Position numbers and translations under genes: made by a program. Under the pieces are notes generated by a model, which saw only the letters and a program-made list of their open reading frames with translations, did not search any database and had not been told where the DNA came from. Positions 16,082 through 25,836 of a stretch of 64,000 nt of DNA are shown one piece after another. Where the stretch lies: contig CAKOYQ010000007.1 of assembly GCA_934130935.1 (NCBI GenBank), positions 1 through 64,000 on the forward strand, in the 5' to 3' direction. Each line of letters starts with the position of its first letter. Within the stretch, counting starts at the first letter, position 1. The DNA is from an uncultured Clostridia bacterium (GTDB taxonomy: Bacteria > Bacillota > Clostridia > TANB77 > CAG-508).

Positions 16082-18694
16082 CTAAATCCATTCGCCATAT
16101 TTTTTGATATATATCTTTTTTGCCCATCCTGCAACAATACAATATAATATTGGAACTCCTATTATAATTGAAAAATATTTAGGTTCAAGTGCAGTTAATC
16201 CTATAGATTTTCCTATAAATGTAAACGGAACGATCATTCCTATTATGCTAAGTGCAATTGATGATATATAAACTGCTTTTGATGCATGACTTTGTACAAA
16301 TGGTTTTTTTGCAGTTCTTATAACATGCATTCCAACTAAATTAGAAACTATACTATAAGTAAACCACGTTGTTTGAAATACTGCTACTTCATGTGCTTTG
16401 AACACAAACCATATTAATGCAAATACAATTAAATCAAAACATGAGCTTAATGGTCCCATAAACAGCATAAAGTGTTTTAAACCTTTTACATCAAACTGTT
16501 TTGGTTTGTTTAAATATTCTTCGTCTACATTATCTAATGGTAAAGTTAGTTGCCCAAAATCATAAAGTAATCCCTCCACTAACAATTGTATAGGTGTCTC
16601 TGGTAAGAATGGAAGTAGTACACTTGCAATTATAACTGACATTACTTCTCCAAAATTGAAGCTTGCTGCAAGTTTAATATATTTCATTAAATTTGCATAA
16701 GTATGACGTCCCTCTTTTACACCATCAAGTAAAACGTGTAAATCTTTTTCTAGTAATATTATATCTGCAGATTCTTTTGCAATATCAACTGCTGTATCAA
16801 CTGAAATTCCTACATCTGAATTTACAAGTGATGGGCTATCATTTATTCCATCTCCCATATATCCAACCACATTTCCACCATCTCTTAATAGTCTAACTAT
16901 ACGAGCTTTTTGAATTGGCGAAAGTTTTGCAAAAATATTTGTCTTTTTTAATAATCTTTTTACACCTTGGTCTGCTAATTTATCTATTTGAGCTCCTGTA
17001 ACAATTTGTTTTGATTTTATACCAACCTTTTCACATACACATCTTGTAACTTCTACATTATCACCTGTTAAAACTATAACTCTTATTCCATTTCTTCCAA
17101 GTTTTTCTATAGAAGATTTAGCTGATTCTTTTGGTGGATCAAGAAATCCTATAAATCCAATAAGAACCATATTTTTTTCATCTGAAACATCAAACTCATT
17201 TGTTTTGTTTAAATCATTTTTCTGGCATACCGCAACAACACGAAGTCCTTGCTTATTTAATTCTTTTGCAATTTTTTTAATATTTTCTTTTATTGTATTT
17301 GTAATAGGTTCAACTTTTCCTTGATAATCTATCAATGTACATATTCCTAAAATTTCTTCTACTGCTCCTTTTGTAATTAATTGTGTCTTATTTCCATCAT
17401 TTACTATTACAGAAAGTCTACGTCTTGAAAAATCAAATGGTATCTCATCTATTTTAGTATATTTAGTTGATTCTTCATCTAATCCATGTTCTCTTCCACG
17501 ACTTATAACTGCTTCATCTATGTTACTTCTTAATCCTGTTTGAAAATACGCATTTAAAAAAGCATGTTTTAATACTCTGATGTCTTCATTTCCCATAACA
17601 TCTAAATATTTTTCTAATACAATTTTATCTTCTGTTAATGTTCCTGTTTTATCTGTACATAATATATTCATTGCTCCAAAGCTTTGAATTGAATCTAATT
17701 TTTTTACTATTGTCTCCTTTTTAGACATTCGCAAAGCTCCTTTTGATAAACCAGAGGATAGAATTACTGGTAATAACAATGGTGTTATACATATTGCTAT
17801 TGCTACTGCAAATGTGAATGATATTATAATGCTATGTTTTTGAACTGTAAGTAAAAATACTATCGGTATTAATATAAGCATAAATTTTATTAAAAGTTTA
17901 CTAATATTTTCTATTCCTTTTTGAAAAGCTGTTTTAGGCTTTCCTGTTGTTAATGTGTGTGCAACTTTGCCAAAATAGGTATTATCTGCTGTTAATACAA
18001 CAATTCCTTTAGCAGACCCACTTATAACATTTGTCCCCATAAAACATATTGTATCTATATCTGAAAGGCTTTCAATTACCTCATCTTTATTTAATTCAGT
18101 ATTTTCAAGTTTCTTTATTGCTTCTGATTCTCCAGTAAGTGTTGATTGTCCAACATACAAATCTTTTGATTCTATTATTCTAAGGTCTGCAGGTATCATA
18201 TCTCCTGCTGAAAGTATGACCATATCCCCTGGTACAAGTTCCTTAAAAGGTACTTTGATTTTTTTACCATTTCTTACAACTGTAGCTGTTGTTGATACTA
18301 ATTGTTTTAACTTCTCTGCTGCTTTGTTCGAACGATATTCAGAAAAGAAATCCAAAAACGTACTAACTGTTACTAATACTAAGATTACTATTATATTTGC
18401 ATAGCTTGGTGCTTCTGCCAGATAAACATCTGTATAACATAAAATTAATGCTATACCTATTAAAATACTATTAAAAGGCGTAAATAAACTACGCAATAAA
18501 TAATGATACCATTTTTTGGGCTTTGATTGTGTTACTTCATTATGCCCATATTTGCTAACTTTTTGTTCAACTTCTTCGTCTGTTAATCCTTCTTCTTTCA
18601 CGTTAAATTCTGAAATAAACTCGTCTTTTGATGTTTTGCACAAATATCCATATATCTTATCTGCATTTACATCTTCTTTTTTGTCATTTGCCAT
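16082..18694 (-). CDS. mgtA: P-type (P3B-like) Mg2+ ATPase, MgtA/MgtB type, copy 1
   Basis: The protein has 870 residues, the MgtA length. It has an N-terminal cation ATPase domain, the TGES motif in STLTGESEAI, the phosphorylation motif DKTGTLTED (about 346-354), the hinge GDGINDSPS and about ten membrane helices. LLPFLPETPIQLLVEGLLYDF resembles the MgtA M6-M7 region. Such pumps bring Mg2+ into the cytosol. The start at 18694 is chosen because AAGGAGG precedes it; the 40 codons upstream are the leader hairpin. A second homologue is at 48067-50703. Confidence 0.92.
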   Translation of the reverse strand: MANDKKEDVNADKIYGYLCKTSKDEFISEFNVKEEGLTDEEVEQKVSKYGHNEVTQSKPKKWYHYLLRSLFTPFNSILIGIALILCYTDVYLAEAPSYANIIVILVLVTVSTFLDFFSEYRSNKAAEKLKQLVSTTATVVRNGKKIKVPFKELVPGDMVILSAGDMIPADLRIIESKDLYVGQSTLTGESEAIKKLENTELNKDEVIESLSDIDTICFMGTNVISGSAKGIVVLTADNTYFGKVAHTLTTGKPKTAFQKGIENISKLLIKFMLILIPIVFLLTVQKHSIIISFTFAVAIAICITPLLLPVILSSGLSKGALRMSKKETIVKKLDSIQSFGAMNILCTDKTGTLTEDKIVLEKYLDVMGNEDIRVLKHAFLNAYFQTGLRSNIDEAVISRGREHGLDEESTKYTKIDEIPFDFSRRRLSVIVNDGNKTQLITKGAVEEILGICTLIDYQGKVEPITNTIKENIKKIAKELNKQGLRVVAVCQKNDLNKTNEFDVSDEKNMVLIGFIGFLDPPKESAKSSIEKLGRNGIRVIVLTGDNVEVTRCVCEKVGIKSKQIVTGAQIDKLADQGVKRLLKKTNIFAKLSPIQKARIVRLLRDGGNVVGYMGDGINDSPSLVNSDVGISVDTAVDIAKESADIILLEKDLHVLLDGVKEGRHTYANLMKYIKLAASFNFGEVMSVIIASVLLPFLPETPIQLLVEGLLYDFGQLTLPLDNVDEEYLNKPKQFDVKGLKHFMLFMGPLSSCFDLIVFALIWFVFKAHEVAVFQTTWFTYSIVSNLVGMHVIRTAKKPFVQSHASKAVYISSIALSIIGMIVPFTFIGKSIGLTALEPKYFSIIIGVPILYCIVAGWAKKIYIKKYGEWI

Positions 18695-18706
18695 TTTTAC
18701 CTCCTT

Positions 18707-18743
18707 AAGTTTGTCAAAATGGACAGACTTTATTGACAAACTT
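18707..18743 (-). promoter_or_regulatory. Leader hairpin just upstream of mgtA copy 1
   Basis: A perfect 11-bp inverted repeat (AAGTTTGTCAA with TTGACAAACTT) with a 15-nt loop ends next to the mgtA ribosome binding site. It could be an operator or a translational control hairpin. A -10-like TATAAT lies about 20 nt upstream on the minus strand. Confidence 0.55.
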
Positions 18744-18910
18744 TCTTTTTTATTATATATCTTTTGTTGTTTTTTAAACAATAATATAATATCACTATAA
18801 ATTTTATAATTCAATATTTCGGGTTTTATTTTTGTAAATTTTTAATTAACATTTTAATCAATTATTTTTTATAACATTAAGAATTAGATACATCAATTTA
18901 TTTAAATATA

Positions 18911-18953
18911 AAAAAGAGAATTCCCTCCAACTGTATTTCAGTCAGAGGGAATC
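18911..18953 (-). terminator. Terminator of the lipoprotein gene
   Basis: The arms ATTCCCTC (18920-18927) and GAGGGAAT (18945-18952), with inner ACTG/CAGT pairs, are followed on the minus strand by CTCTTTTTTATATTT. Confidence 0.85.
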
Positions 18954-18986
18954 AAACAGTTAATTATTATTCATTAGATTGTAGCA

Positions 18987-19616
18987 TTAGCTGGCTACTG
19001 GGATTAGAAACTTATTGGCTACAGAAATCGTATGAAAGTATTTTTCACCTTCATATTTAATTAATAAATTATATACTGCCTGTAACTCATTAGCATACAC
19101 TTCGCAATTGTTAATCAAGCTATATTCTGTAAGACTGTCATAACTTATATGTCCATCTCCCCATCTAACTTGCAAGTCATTATTAAACCCGCCAACTGCG
19201 AATTTATTGTTATATGCATATGTTTCGCTTATAACAAAACCATCCTGAGAGTATCCAAGAAAACTATCGTCCATACTGTTAACAGCTAATCCATCCAGAT
19301 ATGGATCTGTTGATTTTAATGCCATATCTATATGGACATGTTCTACAAGAACTTCTGCATTTTTCGGCATATTTTCTAACTTTGCAGATATATTTATCAT
19401 CTTAAGATCAGTTATTTTCCACTGATCCAAACTATAATCAATGTCATACTTTGTTACAAGTTTCATGTCTTTTTCAACTACTTCACTGCTTTCTAGCGCA
19501 GACCCACTAACAGGGCACATTGTTGGTGTTTTTGTCTCTTCTTCTTCTTTACAACCTGCTAAAAGAGTTGCACAAATAATACCTGCTACCATAATTGCAA
19601 TTAACCGCTTTTTCAT
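18987..19616 (-). CDS. Lipoprotein of unknown function
   Basis: The protein has 209 residues. A signal peptide ends in a lipobox LLAGC, with the lipidated Cys near residue 22, followed by an acidic linker. The mature domain (about 45-209) is not recognised; it contains a VEHVHIDMAL segment and several Asp-rich loops. It is a one-gene unit with a fully consensus promoter and a strong terminator, so it is probably well expressed. Composition looks slightly less AT-rich than neighbouring genes. Confidence 0.75.
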   Translation of the reverse strand: MKKRLIAIMVAGIICATLLAGCKEEEETKTPTMCPVSGSALESSEVVEKDMKLVTKYDIDYSLDQWKITDLKMINISAKLENMPKNAEVLVEHVHIDMALKSTDPYLDGLAVNSMDDSFLGYSQDGFVISETYAYNNKFAVGGFNNDLQVRWGDGHISYDSLTEYSLINNCEVYANELQAVYNLLIKYEGEKYFHTISVANKFLIPVAS

Positions 19617-19711
19617 TTTTTTCTCCTTTCATGTCGTTGTTTACCAAATTTTCAGTAAACATTCTACCTGATACAAAATTGTATTTCGTTGTACCCACGA
19701 ATAATGAATAC

Positions 19712-19740
19712 ATTATATCACGCCGCCTATTTTATGTCAA
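19712..19740 (-). promoter_or_regulatory. Consensus promoter of the lipoprotein gene
   Basis: On the minus strand: TTGACA, 17-nt G/C-richer spacer, TATAAT; about 95 nt upstream of the start codon. Confidence 0.85.
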
Positions 19741-19758
19741 GTTTTTTTCTTGAAGCAA

Positions 19759-22700
19759 CTATTGACAATTTTCTTTTCCAACAATTTCTTCAAACACTTT
19801 TAAGATATCATCAGTTAGATAAATTGCACCACAAGATTTTAAATCTTCATTGATTTTAACCATAACACTAATATTGTTTTGTTCACCATGAAAAAATTTA
19901 ATTGCACCTCTAAGTTTTGTTTTTTGTTCCTCTGTAAGGTTTGTAATATTAAGAGTCAGCATATTAGGTTTGTTCTCTCCAAAATTTTTAATCTCATTTG
20001 CCACTATTTTGGTTTCATCATCTTCTCTAACGCTAAGCCTTCCACTAATCATAACAATATTTTCTTCCACTAACATATCCTGAGCTTTAATATATGTTGG
20101 TTCAAATACAATAATTTCTACTGAGCCATACAAATCTTCTATTGTAACAAATGCCATTATCTTATTATTTTTAGTATATTTCTTTTTTACAGATGTGATA
20201 ATTCCAGCTATCTTAACTTGTCGCCCATCATTTGTCTCATCTATTTCATGCATTTGTAATGAAGATATATTTGTTGTAGCTATTATTTGTTCTCTTATTT
20301 TTTCAAGTGGATGTCCTGATATATAAATTCCTAACATTTCTTTTTCTATTGAAAGTAATTCTCTTTCATTTAATTCAGGTTTTTCCGTAAAATTATATTT
20401 TATTTCGTTTATATTGTTTTCTCCTTCGCTACTTTCTCCACCTAAATCAAACATTGATACCTGACCATCTATTCCTTTTTTATTATAAGATTGAATTGTA
20501 TCTATTATTGTTTCAAAAGAAACTAATAGCGTTGCTCTTGTTTCTGGAAATTCTGTAAATGTTCCTGCTTTTATTAAGCTTTCTACACATTTTTTATTTA
20601 CAGATTCCCCAGCCATTCTTTCGCAAAAGTCTGTAAATCCTGTAAATTCTCCATTGGTATTTCTTTCTTTAATTATATTTTCTACTGGTTGTACACCAAC
20701 ATTTTTGATGCTTCCTAATCCAAAACGGATTTTTCCATTTTCAACAGTAAACTTTCCAAAACTTTTATTTATATCTGGTTTTAATATTTCTATTCCAAGC
20801 TTTTTACACTCGTCTATATATTCTGGAACTTTATCTAAATTTCCTAAATAGCTGTTAAGCATTGATGCCATAAATTCTGCTGGATAATATGCTTTTAAAT
20901 ATGCTGTTCTATATGCAACTACTGCATAACACGCTGCATGTGATTTATTAAATGCATATTTTGCAAATTCAGACATTTCGTCAAATATTTTGTTTGCAGA
21001 TTCTGCATCTATTCCATTTCTTACACAACCTGGTACAACTACATTTTCCTCTTCATCAACTTGCCCATTTATAAAGACTTCTCTTTCTTTAGCCATTACA
21101 TCAAGCTTCTTTTTTCCCATGGCTCTACGTACTAAATCTGCTCTTCCTAGAGAATACCCTGCTAAATCTCTTACTATTTGCATAACTTGCTCTTGATATA
21201 CCATACATCCATAAGTTACATTTAATATAGGTTCCAAACTTGGATGTGTATATTCATTATGGCCTGGATTTTGTTTTCCTCTTATATATCTTGGTATTTG
21301 ATCCATTGGTCCTGGACGATATAATGAAACACCAGCTATTAAATCTTCCAAACAATCTGGTTTCAATTCTTTCATAAAGTTTGTCATTCCTTGAGATTCG
21401 AATTGGAATATTCCTGATGTTTTGCCTTCTTGCCATAGTTTATATACTTTTGGATCTGACATCTCTTGGTCAAATTCTACATCTATTCCTTTAGTTTCTT
21501 TCACAAGATTAATTGTATCTTTTATAACAGTTAAAGTTCTTAGTCCTAAAAAGTCCATTTTTAATAGTCCTAATTCCTCAAGTGTTGTCATTATATATTG
21601 AGTTGAAATTTGATTATCTCTTACATATAAAGGCACATAAGTATCTACTGGGTCTTTTGTGATTACAACACCACAAGCATGTGTTGAGGCCTGTCTTGGC
21701 ATACCTTCTAATGCCATTGCGATATCTAATAATTTATGAATTTGCTCATCAGCTTCATATAAATCTTTTAATTCTTTATTTTGTTCTAATGCTTTTGGAA
21801 TTGTTATGTGCAATTCTGTAGGTATCATTTTTGCAAGCTTATCAGCTTCTGCATATGGAAAATCTAATACTCTTGCAACATCTCTTATTACCATTTTTGC
21901 AGCCATTGTTCCAAATGTTATAATCTGAGAAACATGGTCATGTCCATATTTCTCAGAAACATAGTCAATTACTTTTTGTCTGTCCACATCAGAAAAATCA
22001 ACGTCGAAATCTGGCATGCTTATTCTTTCTGGATTTAAAAATCTTTCAAAAAGTAATCCATATTTCATTGGGTCAATATCTGTTATTTCTATTGCATAAG
22101 CTAGAATTGATCCAGCACCTGACCCTCTTCCAGGTCCAACAGGAATTCCATGGCTTTTTGCAAAATGTATAAAATCCCATACTATCAAATAATAGTCAAC
22201 ATATCCCATTTTTTTGATTATACTAATTTCATATTCTGCTCTTTTTAAAATTTCTTCTGATGGATTTTCTCCATATCTCTTTTTTAGTCCGTCATCACAT
22301 AATTTTTTTAAAAAATCATAATGTGTTGGATATTCTGCTGGCACATCATAGTTTGGCAATATTGTGTGTCCAAATTCAAACTCTACATTACATTCATCTG
22401 CAATTTTTACTGTATTTTCTATTGCATCTGGAAATGCAGAAAAATAGTCACTCATTTCTTGTGGTGATTTTACATATAATTCATCTGTTTCAAACTTCAT
22501 TCTGTCTTCATCATTCATTCTTTTTCCTGTTTGAATACACAAAAGTATCTCATGATTATATGCATCTTCTCTTTTTAAATAATGTGCATCATTTGTTGCA
22601 ACTAATGGAATATCTAGTTTTCTTGCTAATTGTACTAATTTTTGATTTGCTAAAACTTGTTCTTTTAATCCATTATTTTGAATTTCTATATAATAATCTT

Positions 22701-23202
22701 TTCCAAATACTCTTTTATGCCATAATGCTATTTCTTCTGCTTTTTGATTTTGACCATTCAATAGTGCTTGATTTACACTTCCAGCTAAACATGCACTTAA
22801 ACAGATTATCCCTTCATGATACTTTTCTAATACTTCTAAATCTATTCTCGGCTTATAATAATATCCTTCTGTAAATCCTATTGATACTAATTTACTTAAA
22901 TTTTTATAACCTTCATTATTCTTGGCAAGTAATATTAAATGATTATATTTGTTGTCTATATTAGGTTCTTTGTTAAGTCTTGAACGTGGTGCAACATATA
23001 CCTCACACCCTATTATTGGCTTAATTCCTTCTTTTTTACATGCTTTATAAAAGTCAATAGCTCCATACATTACTCCATGGTCTGTTATCGCCATTGCTTT
23101 CATTCCCAGCTCTTTTGCTCTTACTGGTAAGTCTTTTATTCTATTGGCTCCATCTAATAAACTAAATTCACTATGTATATGTAAGTGCACAAACTCTGAC
23201 AT
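19759..23202 (-). CDS. dnaE: DNA polymerase III alpha subunit (DnaE)
   Basis: The protein has 1147 residues in the DnaE1 layout. A PHP domain starts at HLHIHSEFSLLDGAN. The catalytic palm follows, with Asp residues in MPDFDVDFSD (about 397-406). Then come the fingers, helix-hairpin-helix and a C-terminal OB domain (about 1000-1070). It polymerises DNA at the replication fork. I place the start at 23202, where GGGAG precedes the ATG and MSEFVHLHIHSE begins. The open frame extends 36 codons further, but those codons are the translation of the REP-like palindrome, not part of DnaE. Confidence 0.96.
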   Translation of the reverse strand: MSEFVHLHIHSEFSLLDGANRIKDLPVRAKELGMKAMAITDHGVMYGAIDFYKACKKEGIKPIIGCEVYVAPRSRLNKEPNIDNKYNHLILLAKNNEGYKNLSKLVSIGFTEGYYYKPRIDLEVLEKYHEGIICLSACLAGSVNQALLNGQNQKAEEIALWHKRVFGKDYYIEIQNNGLKEQVLANQKLVQLARKLDIPLVATNDAHYLKREDAYNHEILLCIQTGKRMNDEDRMKFETDELYVKSPQEMSDYFSAFPDAIENTVKIADECNVEFEFGHTILPNYDVPAEYPTHYDFLKKLCDDGLKKRYGENPSEEILKRAEYEISIIKKMGYVDYYLIVWDFIHFAKSHGIPVGPGRGSGAGSILAYAIEITDIDPMKYGLLFERFLNPERISMPDFDVDFSDVDRQKVIDYVSEKYGHDHVSQIITFGTMAAKMVIRDVARVLDFPYAEADKLAKMIPTELHITIPKALEQNKELKDLYEADEQIHKLLDIAMALEGMPRQASTHACGVVITKDPVDTYVPLYVRDNQISTQYIMTTLEELGLLKMDFLGLRTLTVIKDTINLVKETKGIDVEFDQEMSDPKVYKLWQEGKTSGIFQFESQGMTNFMKELKPDCLEDLIAGVSLYRPGPMDQIPRYIRGKQNPGHNEYTHPSLEPILNVTYGCMVYQEQVMQIVRDLAGYSLGRADLVRRAMGKKKLDVMAKEREVFINGQVDEEENVVVPGCVRNGIDAESANKIFDEMSEFAKYAFNKSHAACYAVVAYRTAYLKAYYPAEFMASMLNSYLGNLDKVPEYIDECKKLGIEILKPDINKSFGKFTVENGKIRFGLGSIKNVGVQPVENIIKERNTNGEFTGFTDFCERMAGESVNKKCVESLIKAGTFTEFPETRATLLVSFETIIDTIQSYNKKGIDGQVSMFDLGGESSEGENNINEIKYNFTEKPELNERELLSIEKEMLGIYISGHPLEKIREQIIATTNISSLQMHEIDETNDGRQVKIAGIITSVKKKYTKNNKIMAFVTIEDLYGSVEIIVFEPTYIKAQDMLVEENIVMISGRLSVREDDETKIVANEIKNFGENKPNMLTLNITNLTEEQKTKLRGAIKFFHGEQNNISVMVKINEDLKSCGAIYLTDDILKVFEEIVGKENCQ

Positions 23203-23231
23203 AATCTTCTCCCTTAAATAACTTGGGCAAA

Positions 23232-23421
23232 TTGGTGTCAGTTCCGCTTTTTCCCTTGGGGGGACATTTGGGGTCGGTTCCATTTTTGCCCTTTTGAATA
23301 CTTCTATCACATTATTTTCAATTTTAAAATAGTTTTTTTATTTTTAGCAAAAATGAAAAAAGGGCAAAAATGGAACCGACCCCAAATGTCCCCCCAAGGG
23401 AAAAAGCGGAGCTGACACTAA
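23232..23421. repeat. REP-like 64-bp palindrome upstream of dnaE
   Basis: Arms at about 23232-23296 and 23358-23421 are reverse complements with one difference, around a 61-nt A/T-rich loop. The arms contain GGGACATTTGGGGTCGG and CAGTTCCGCTTTTTCCC blocks, far more G/C-rich than the surroundings. Part of one arm recurs at 35991-36026. Such sequences resemble REP/IS200-type palindromes moved by Y1 transposases; no transposase is in this window. Confidence 0.85.
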
Positions 23422-23429
23422 ATGTCCTA

Positions 23430-23643
23430 AAAAAAGCAATCCCCGCCTTAGCCGTAAGTTGTCTGAATTTTTAAGGACCTGTCTTCGACAGGTGGGTGCC
23501 TACTTGAATACTACTGGGCTTCTTACTACTCGAAAGTGTAAGCTTGCACGCCATACTCAAAGACTTTGGCCCCGGCTTAAACTTGTAGGTTCTAAAAATT
23601 CTATGCTATACGCACTATGCAGGGTTTTTGCTTATTTTTTATT
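23430..23643 (-). ncRNA. ssrS: 6S RNA
   Basis: The roughly 210-nt minus-strand transcript has paired ends (GCAAAAACCCTGC with GCGGGGATTGC). It has 6S-like conserved blocks: TTAAGCCGGGG, GTAAGAAGCC, CACCCACCTGTCGAAGACAGGT and CAGACAACTTACGGC. A T-run follows the 3' end. 6S RNA mimics an open promoter and binds sigma-A RNA polymerase, especially in stationary phase. The 5' end is inferred from the promoter at 23650-23678. It lies directly beside the REP-like palindrome. Confidence 0.82.
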
Positions 23644-23649
23644 AATAAT

Positions 23650-23678
23650 ATGATAGCATATAATTCCACTTATTGCAA
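23650..23678 (-). promoter_or_regulatory. 6S RNA promoter
   Basis: On the minus strand: TTGCAA, 17-nt spacer, TATCAT. The remaining bases up to 23768 hold nothing else I can identify. Confidence 0.7.
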
Positions 23679-23768
23679 ATATTTTATAGTTCAAATCTTT
23701 TAAATTTTATATGCTGTTTTTATTATTTCTCCTTTTTTTTAATTTATTCTCTTTCTTTTTCTCTTTTA

Positions 23769-24494
23769 TTAATTTGACAATATAACAATTCCTCCATAAT
23801 CAATTACATCTAGTCCACTAAAATCGATTATATTTAAATCTCTTTGTTGTATAAACTGTTTTATACTTCCATCTTTATCAATTTTTTTTAAGTCTCCAGA
23901 AATTATTATGTTATTATTTATTCTCGAAATTGCACCACCTATAAAGCCTTTTATATTACTATATCCATTTTCATTCAGTAACTTTATGTCTAATTCATTC
24001 TTTAGGTATAAAACATCTACTTTATGTTTTAATAATATCTTATATAATCCTTTATCTGTAACAATCGCACTATTATCGTCAATTACTGCTATTGAACAAT
24101 TTGTATATCCTTGTGTTGTATTTATAAGTTCATATCCTTGTTTTACCAATTCCTCTTTTATTTTATAATCTGTATATATAAAGTTATGTAATGCTTTTTT
24201 TCCTATTGTACAAACATTATATTTTATGTCATAAGGATATTTTTTGTCTATATATTCTACTCCTTTTTCTATATTATACCATTCTTGAAGATCGTTTTTT
24301 ATTTGAATATACTTACTCGGCTCCACTATTAATTTTTCTCCGATTTTGCACGTAAAAATATCCACATGTGCTGATATTTCTGGATATACATTATCACTTT
24401 TTTTTATTTCTTTTAGTTTATATCCTAATTCTTTTAATTTTTCTTTTTCGATTTTTCTCATTCGCTCATCTATTATTACAATTTCATTTTTCAT
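23769..24494 (-). CDS. Putative DUF6873 / GME-fold protein
   Basis: The protein has 241 residues, is soluble, and has no signal peptide. Repeated patterns such as ISAHVDIFTCKIG, TTQGYTNCSIAVID and GFIGGAISRI suggest the fivefold amidinotransferase-like (GME) fold named DUF6873 in clostridia; the assignment is from pattern memory. It starts inside the last codons of purB (11-nt overlap), so it is translationally coupled to the purA-purB operon. A link to purine or guanidino chemistry is only inferred from that context. Confidence 0.55.
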   Translation of the reverse strand: MKNEIVIIDERMRKIEKEKLKELGYKLKEIKKSDNVYPEISAHVDIFTCKIGEKLIVEPSKYIQIKNDLQEWYNIEKGVEYIDKKYPYDIKYNVCTIGKKALHNFIYTDYKIKEELVKQGYELINTTQGYTNCSIAVIDDNSAIVTDKGLYKILLKHKVDVLYLKNELDIKLLNENGYSNIKGFIGGAISRINNNIIISGDLKKIDKDGSIKQFIQQRDLNIIDFSGLDVIDYGGIVILSN

Positions 24495-25836
24495 TTCTTT
24501 TTACTAATTCTTCTGCCAATCCCAGATAATCTTGAGGTTTTAAATTTAACAAAACGTTTTTATCTGTTTCATCAATTTCTAGTTTTTGAATAAAGTCTCT
24601 CATTTCTTGAATTGTTATGTTTCTTCCTCTAGTCATATTTTTTAAAATTTCATATGCATTTTTATATCCATTCTTTCTTAATATAGTTTGCACTGCTTCT
24701 GCTAATATTTCAGGAGTATTATTTAATTCTTCCTTTAAAAACTCGTCATTTGCTTTAACTTTTCCTATTCCTTTTATAGTTTGTTTAATTGCTATAATCG
24801 TATGTGCCATAGCTACTCCTATATTTCTAAGAATAGAGGAATCACTCAAATCTCTTTGCATTCTGCTGATTTGTAAATTATCTATAAAGCTTGTCAAAAT
24901 ACCATTTGCAATCTTTATATTTGCCATGGAATTTTCAAAATTGATTGGATTTATTTTATGTGGCATTACAGAAGAACCAACTTCTCCTTTAACATTTTCT
25001 TGTATAAAATAGTTTCTGCTAATATACATCCACATATCATTGTTAAAATCAAGCATTATATTATTTAACAATTTTATTTCTGAAAATATTATTGATATAT
25101 TGTCATGTGATTCTATTTGAGTAGTAAATAAATTACATTCTAATCCAAAGCTTTCTACAAATTCTTTACTTACTTGTATCCAATCGATGTTTGGATAAGA
25201 AATTACATGTGCATTAAAATTTCCAACTGTTCCATTAAATTTTCCAGCAATTTTTTCTGTTTTTATTTTATCTAAAATTTTGTTAAGTCTGTATACATAT
25301 ATTATCCATTCTTTCCCTACAGTTGTTGGTGTTGCACTTTGTCCATGTGTATGTGACAACATTGGTATATTATAATATTCATTTGCTTTACTCTTTATTG
25401 CTTCTATCAATTTATTCATATTTGGTATATATATTTCTTCTAAAAGTTGTTTTTCCATTATTCCATAGGCTAAATTATTTATATCTTCTGATGTACATGC
25501 AAAATGTATTAAATGATTGTATTTATCAATATTTTTTTCTTTAAATTTTTCATCTAAATAGTATTCTACTGCCTTTACATCATGTTTTGTAGTTGCTTCT
25601 ATCTCTTTTACTCTTGTTGCTTCTTTTAAATCAAATTTTTCTCCTATTTGATCTAAAATCTTTAAATCATTTTTGTCTATATCAAATTCTTTAAGAGTTG
25701 CTAATTTTTTTAACCATTCTAATTCAACTATAACTCTATTTTTTATCAAATAATATTCACTAAAACAATTTCGCACTTCTTTTGTCATTTCTCTATATCT
25801 ACCATCTACTGGTGAAATATTATATAAATTTAACAT
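24484..25836 (-). CDS. purB: Adenylosuccinate lyase
   Basis: The 450-residue fumarase/aspartase-superfamily enzyme cleaves adenylosuccinate to AMP and SAICAR to AICAR, releasing fumarate. The signature loop GSSVMPHKINP lies near residues 290-300. TSEDIN and the catalytic His in SHTHGQSATP are also present. It overlaps purA by 7 nt (ATGTTAA) and the next gene by 11 nt, which indicates one tightly coupled operon in which purA and purB carry out successive steps of AMP synthesis. Confidence 0.96.
   Translation of the reverse strand: MLNLYNISPVDGRYREMTKEVRNCFSEYYLIKNRVIVELEWLKKLATLKEFDIDKNDLKILDQIGEKFDLKEATRVKEIEATTKHDVKAVEYYLDEKFKEKNIDKYNHLIHFACTSEDINNLAYGIMEKQLLEEIYIPNMNKLIEAIKSKANEYYNIPMLSHTHGQSATPTTVGKEWIIYVYRLNKILDKIKTEKIAGKFNGTVGNFNAHVISYPNIDWIQVSKEFVESFGLECNLFTTQIESHDNISIIFSEIKLLNNIMLDFNNDMWMYISRNYFIQENVKGEVGSSVMPHKINPINFENSMANIKIANGILTSFIDNLQISRMQRDLSDSSILRNIGVAMAHTIIAIKQTIKGIGKVKANDEFLKEELNNTPEILAEAVQTILRKNGYKNAYEILKNMTRGRNITIQEMRDFIQKLEIDETDKNVLLNLKPQDYLGLAEELVKRNEK

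Noticed and set aside
22260..22874. A 204-codon plus-strand ORF inside dnaE
   Set aside because: Its composition (His/Leu/Phe-rich) is that of an antisense frame of dnaE.
23203..23310. A 36-codon N-terminal extension of DnaE
   Set aside because: It is the translation of the REP-like palindrome; the ATG at 23202 has its own ribosome binding site and the canonical PHP start.
23459..23653. A 64-codon plus-strand ORF
   Set aside because: It lies antisense to the 6S RNA and has no ribosome binding site.
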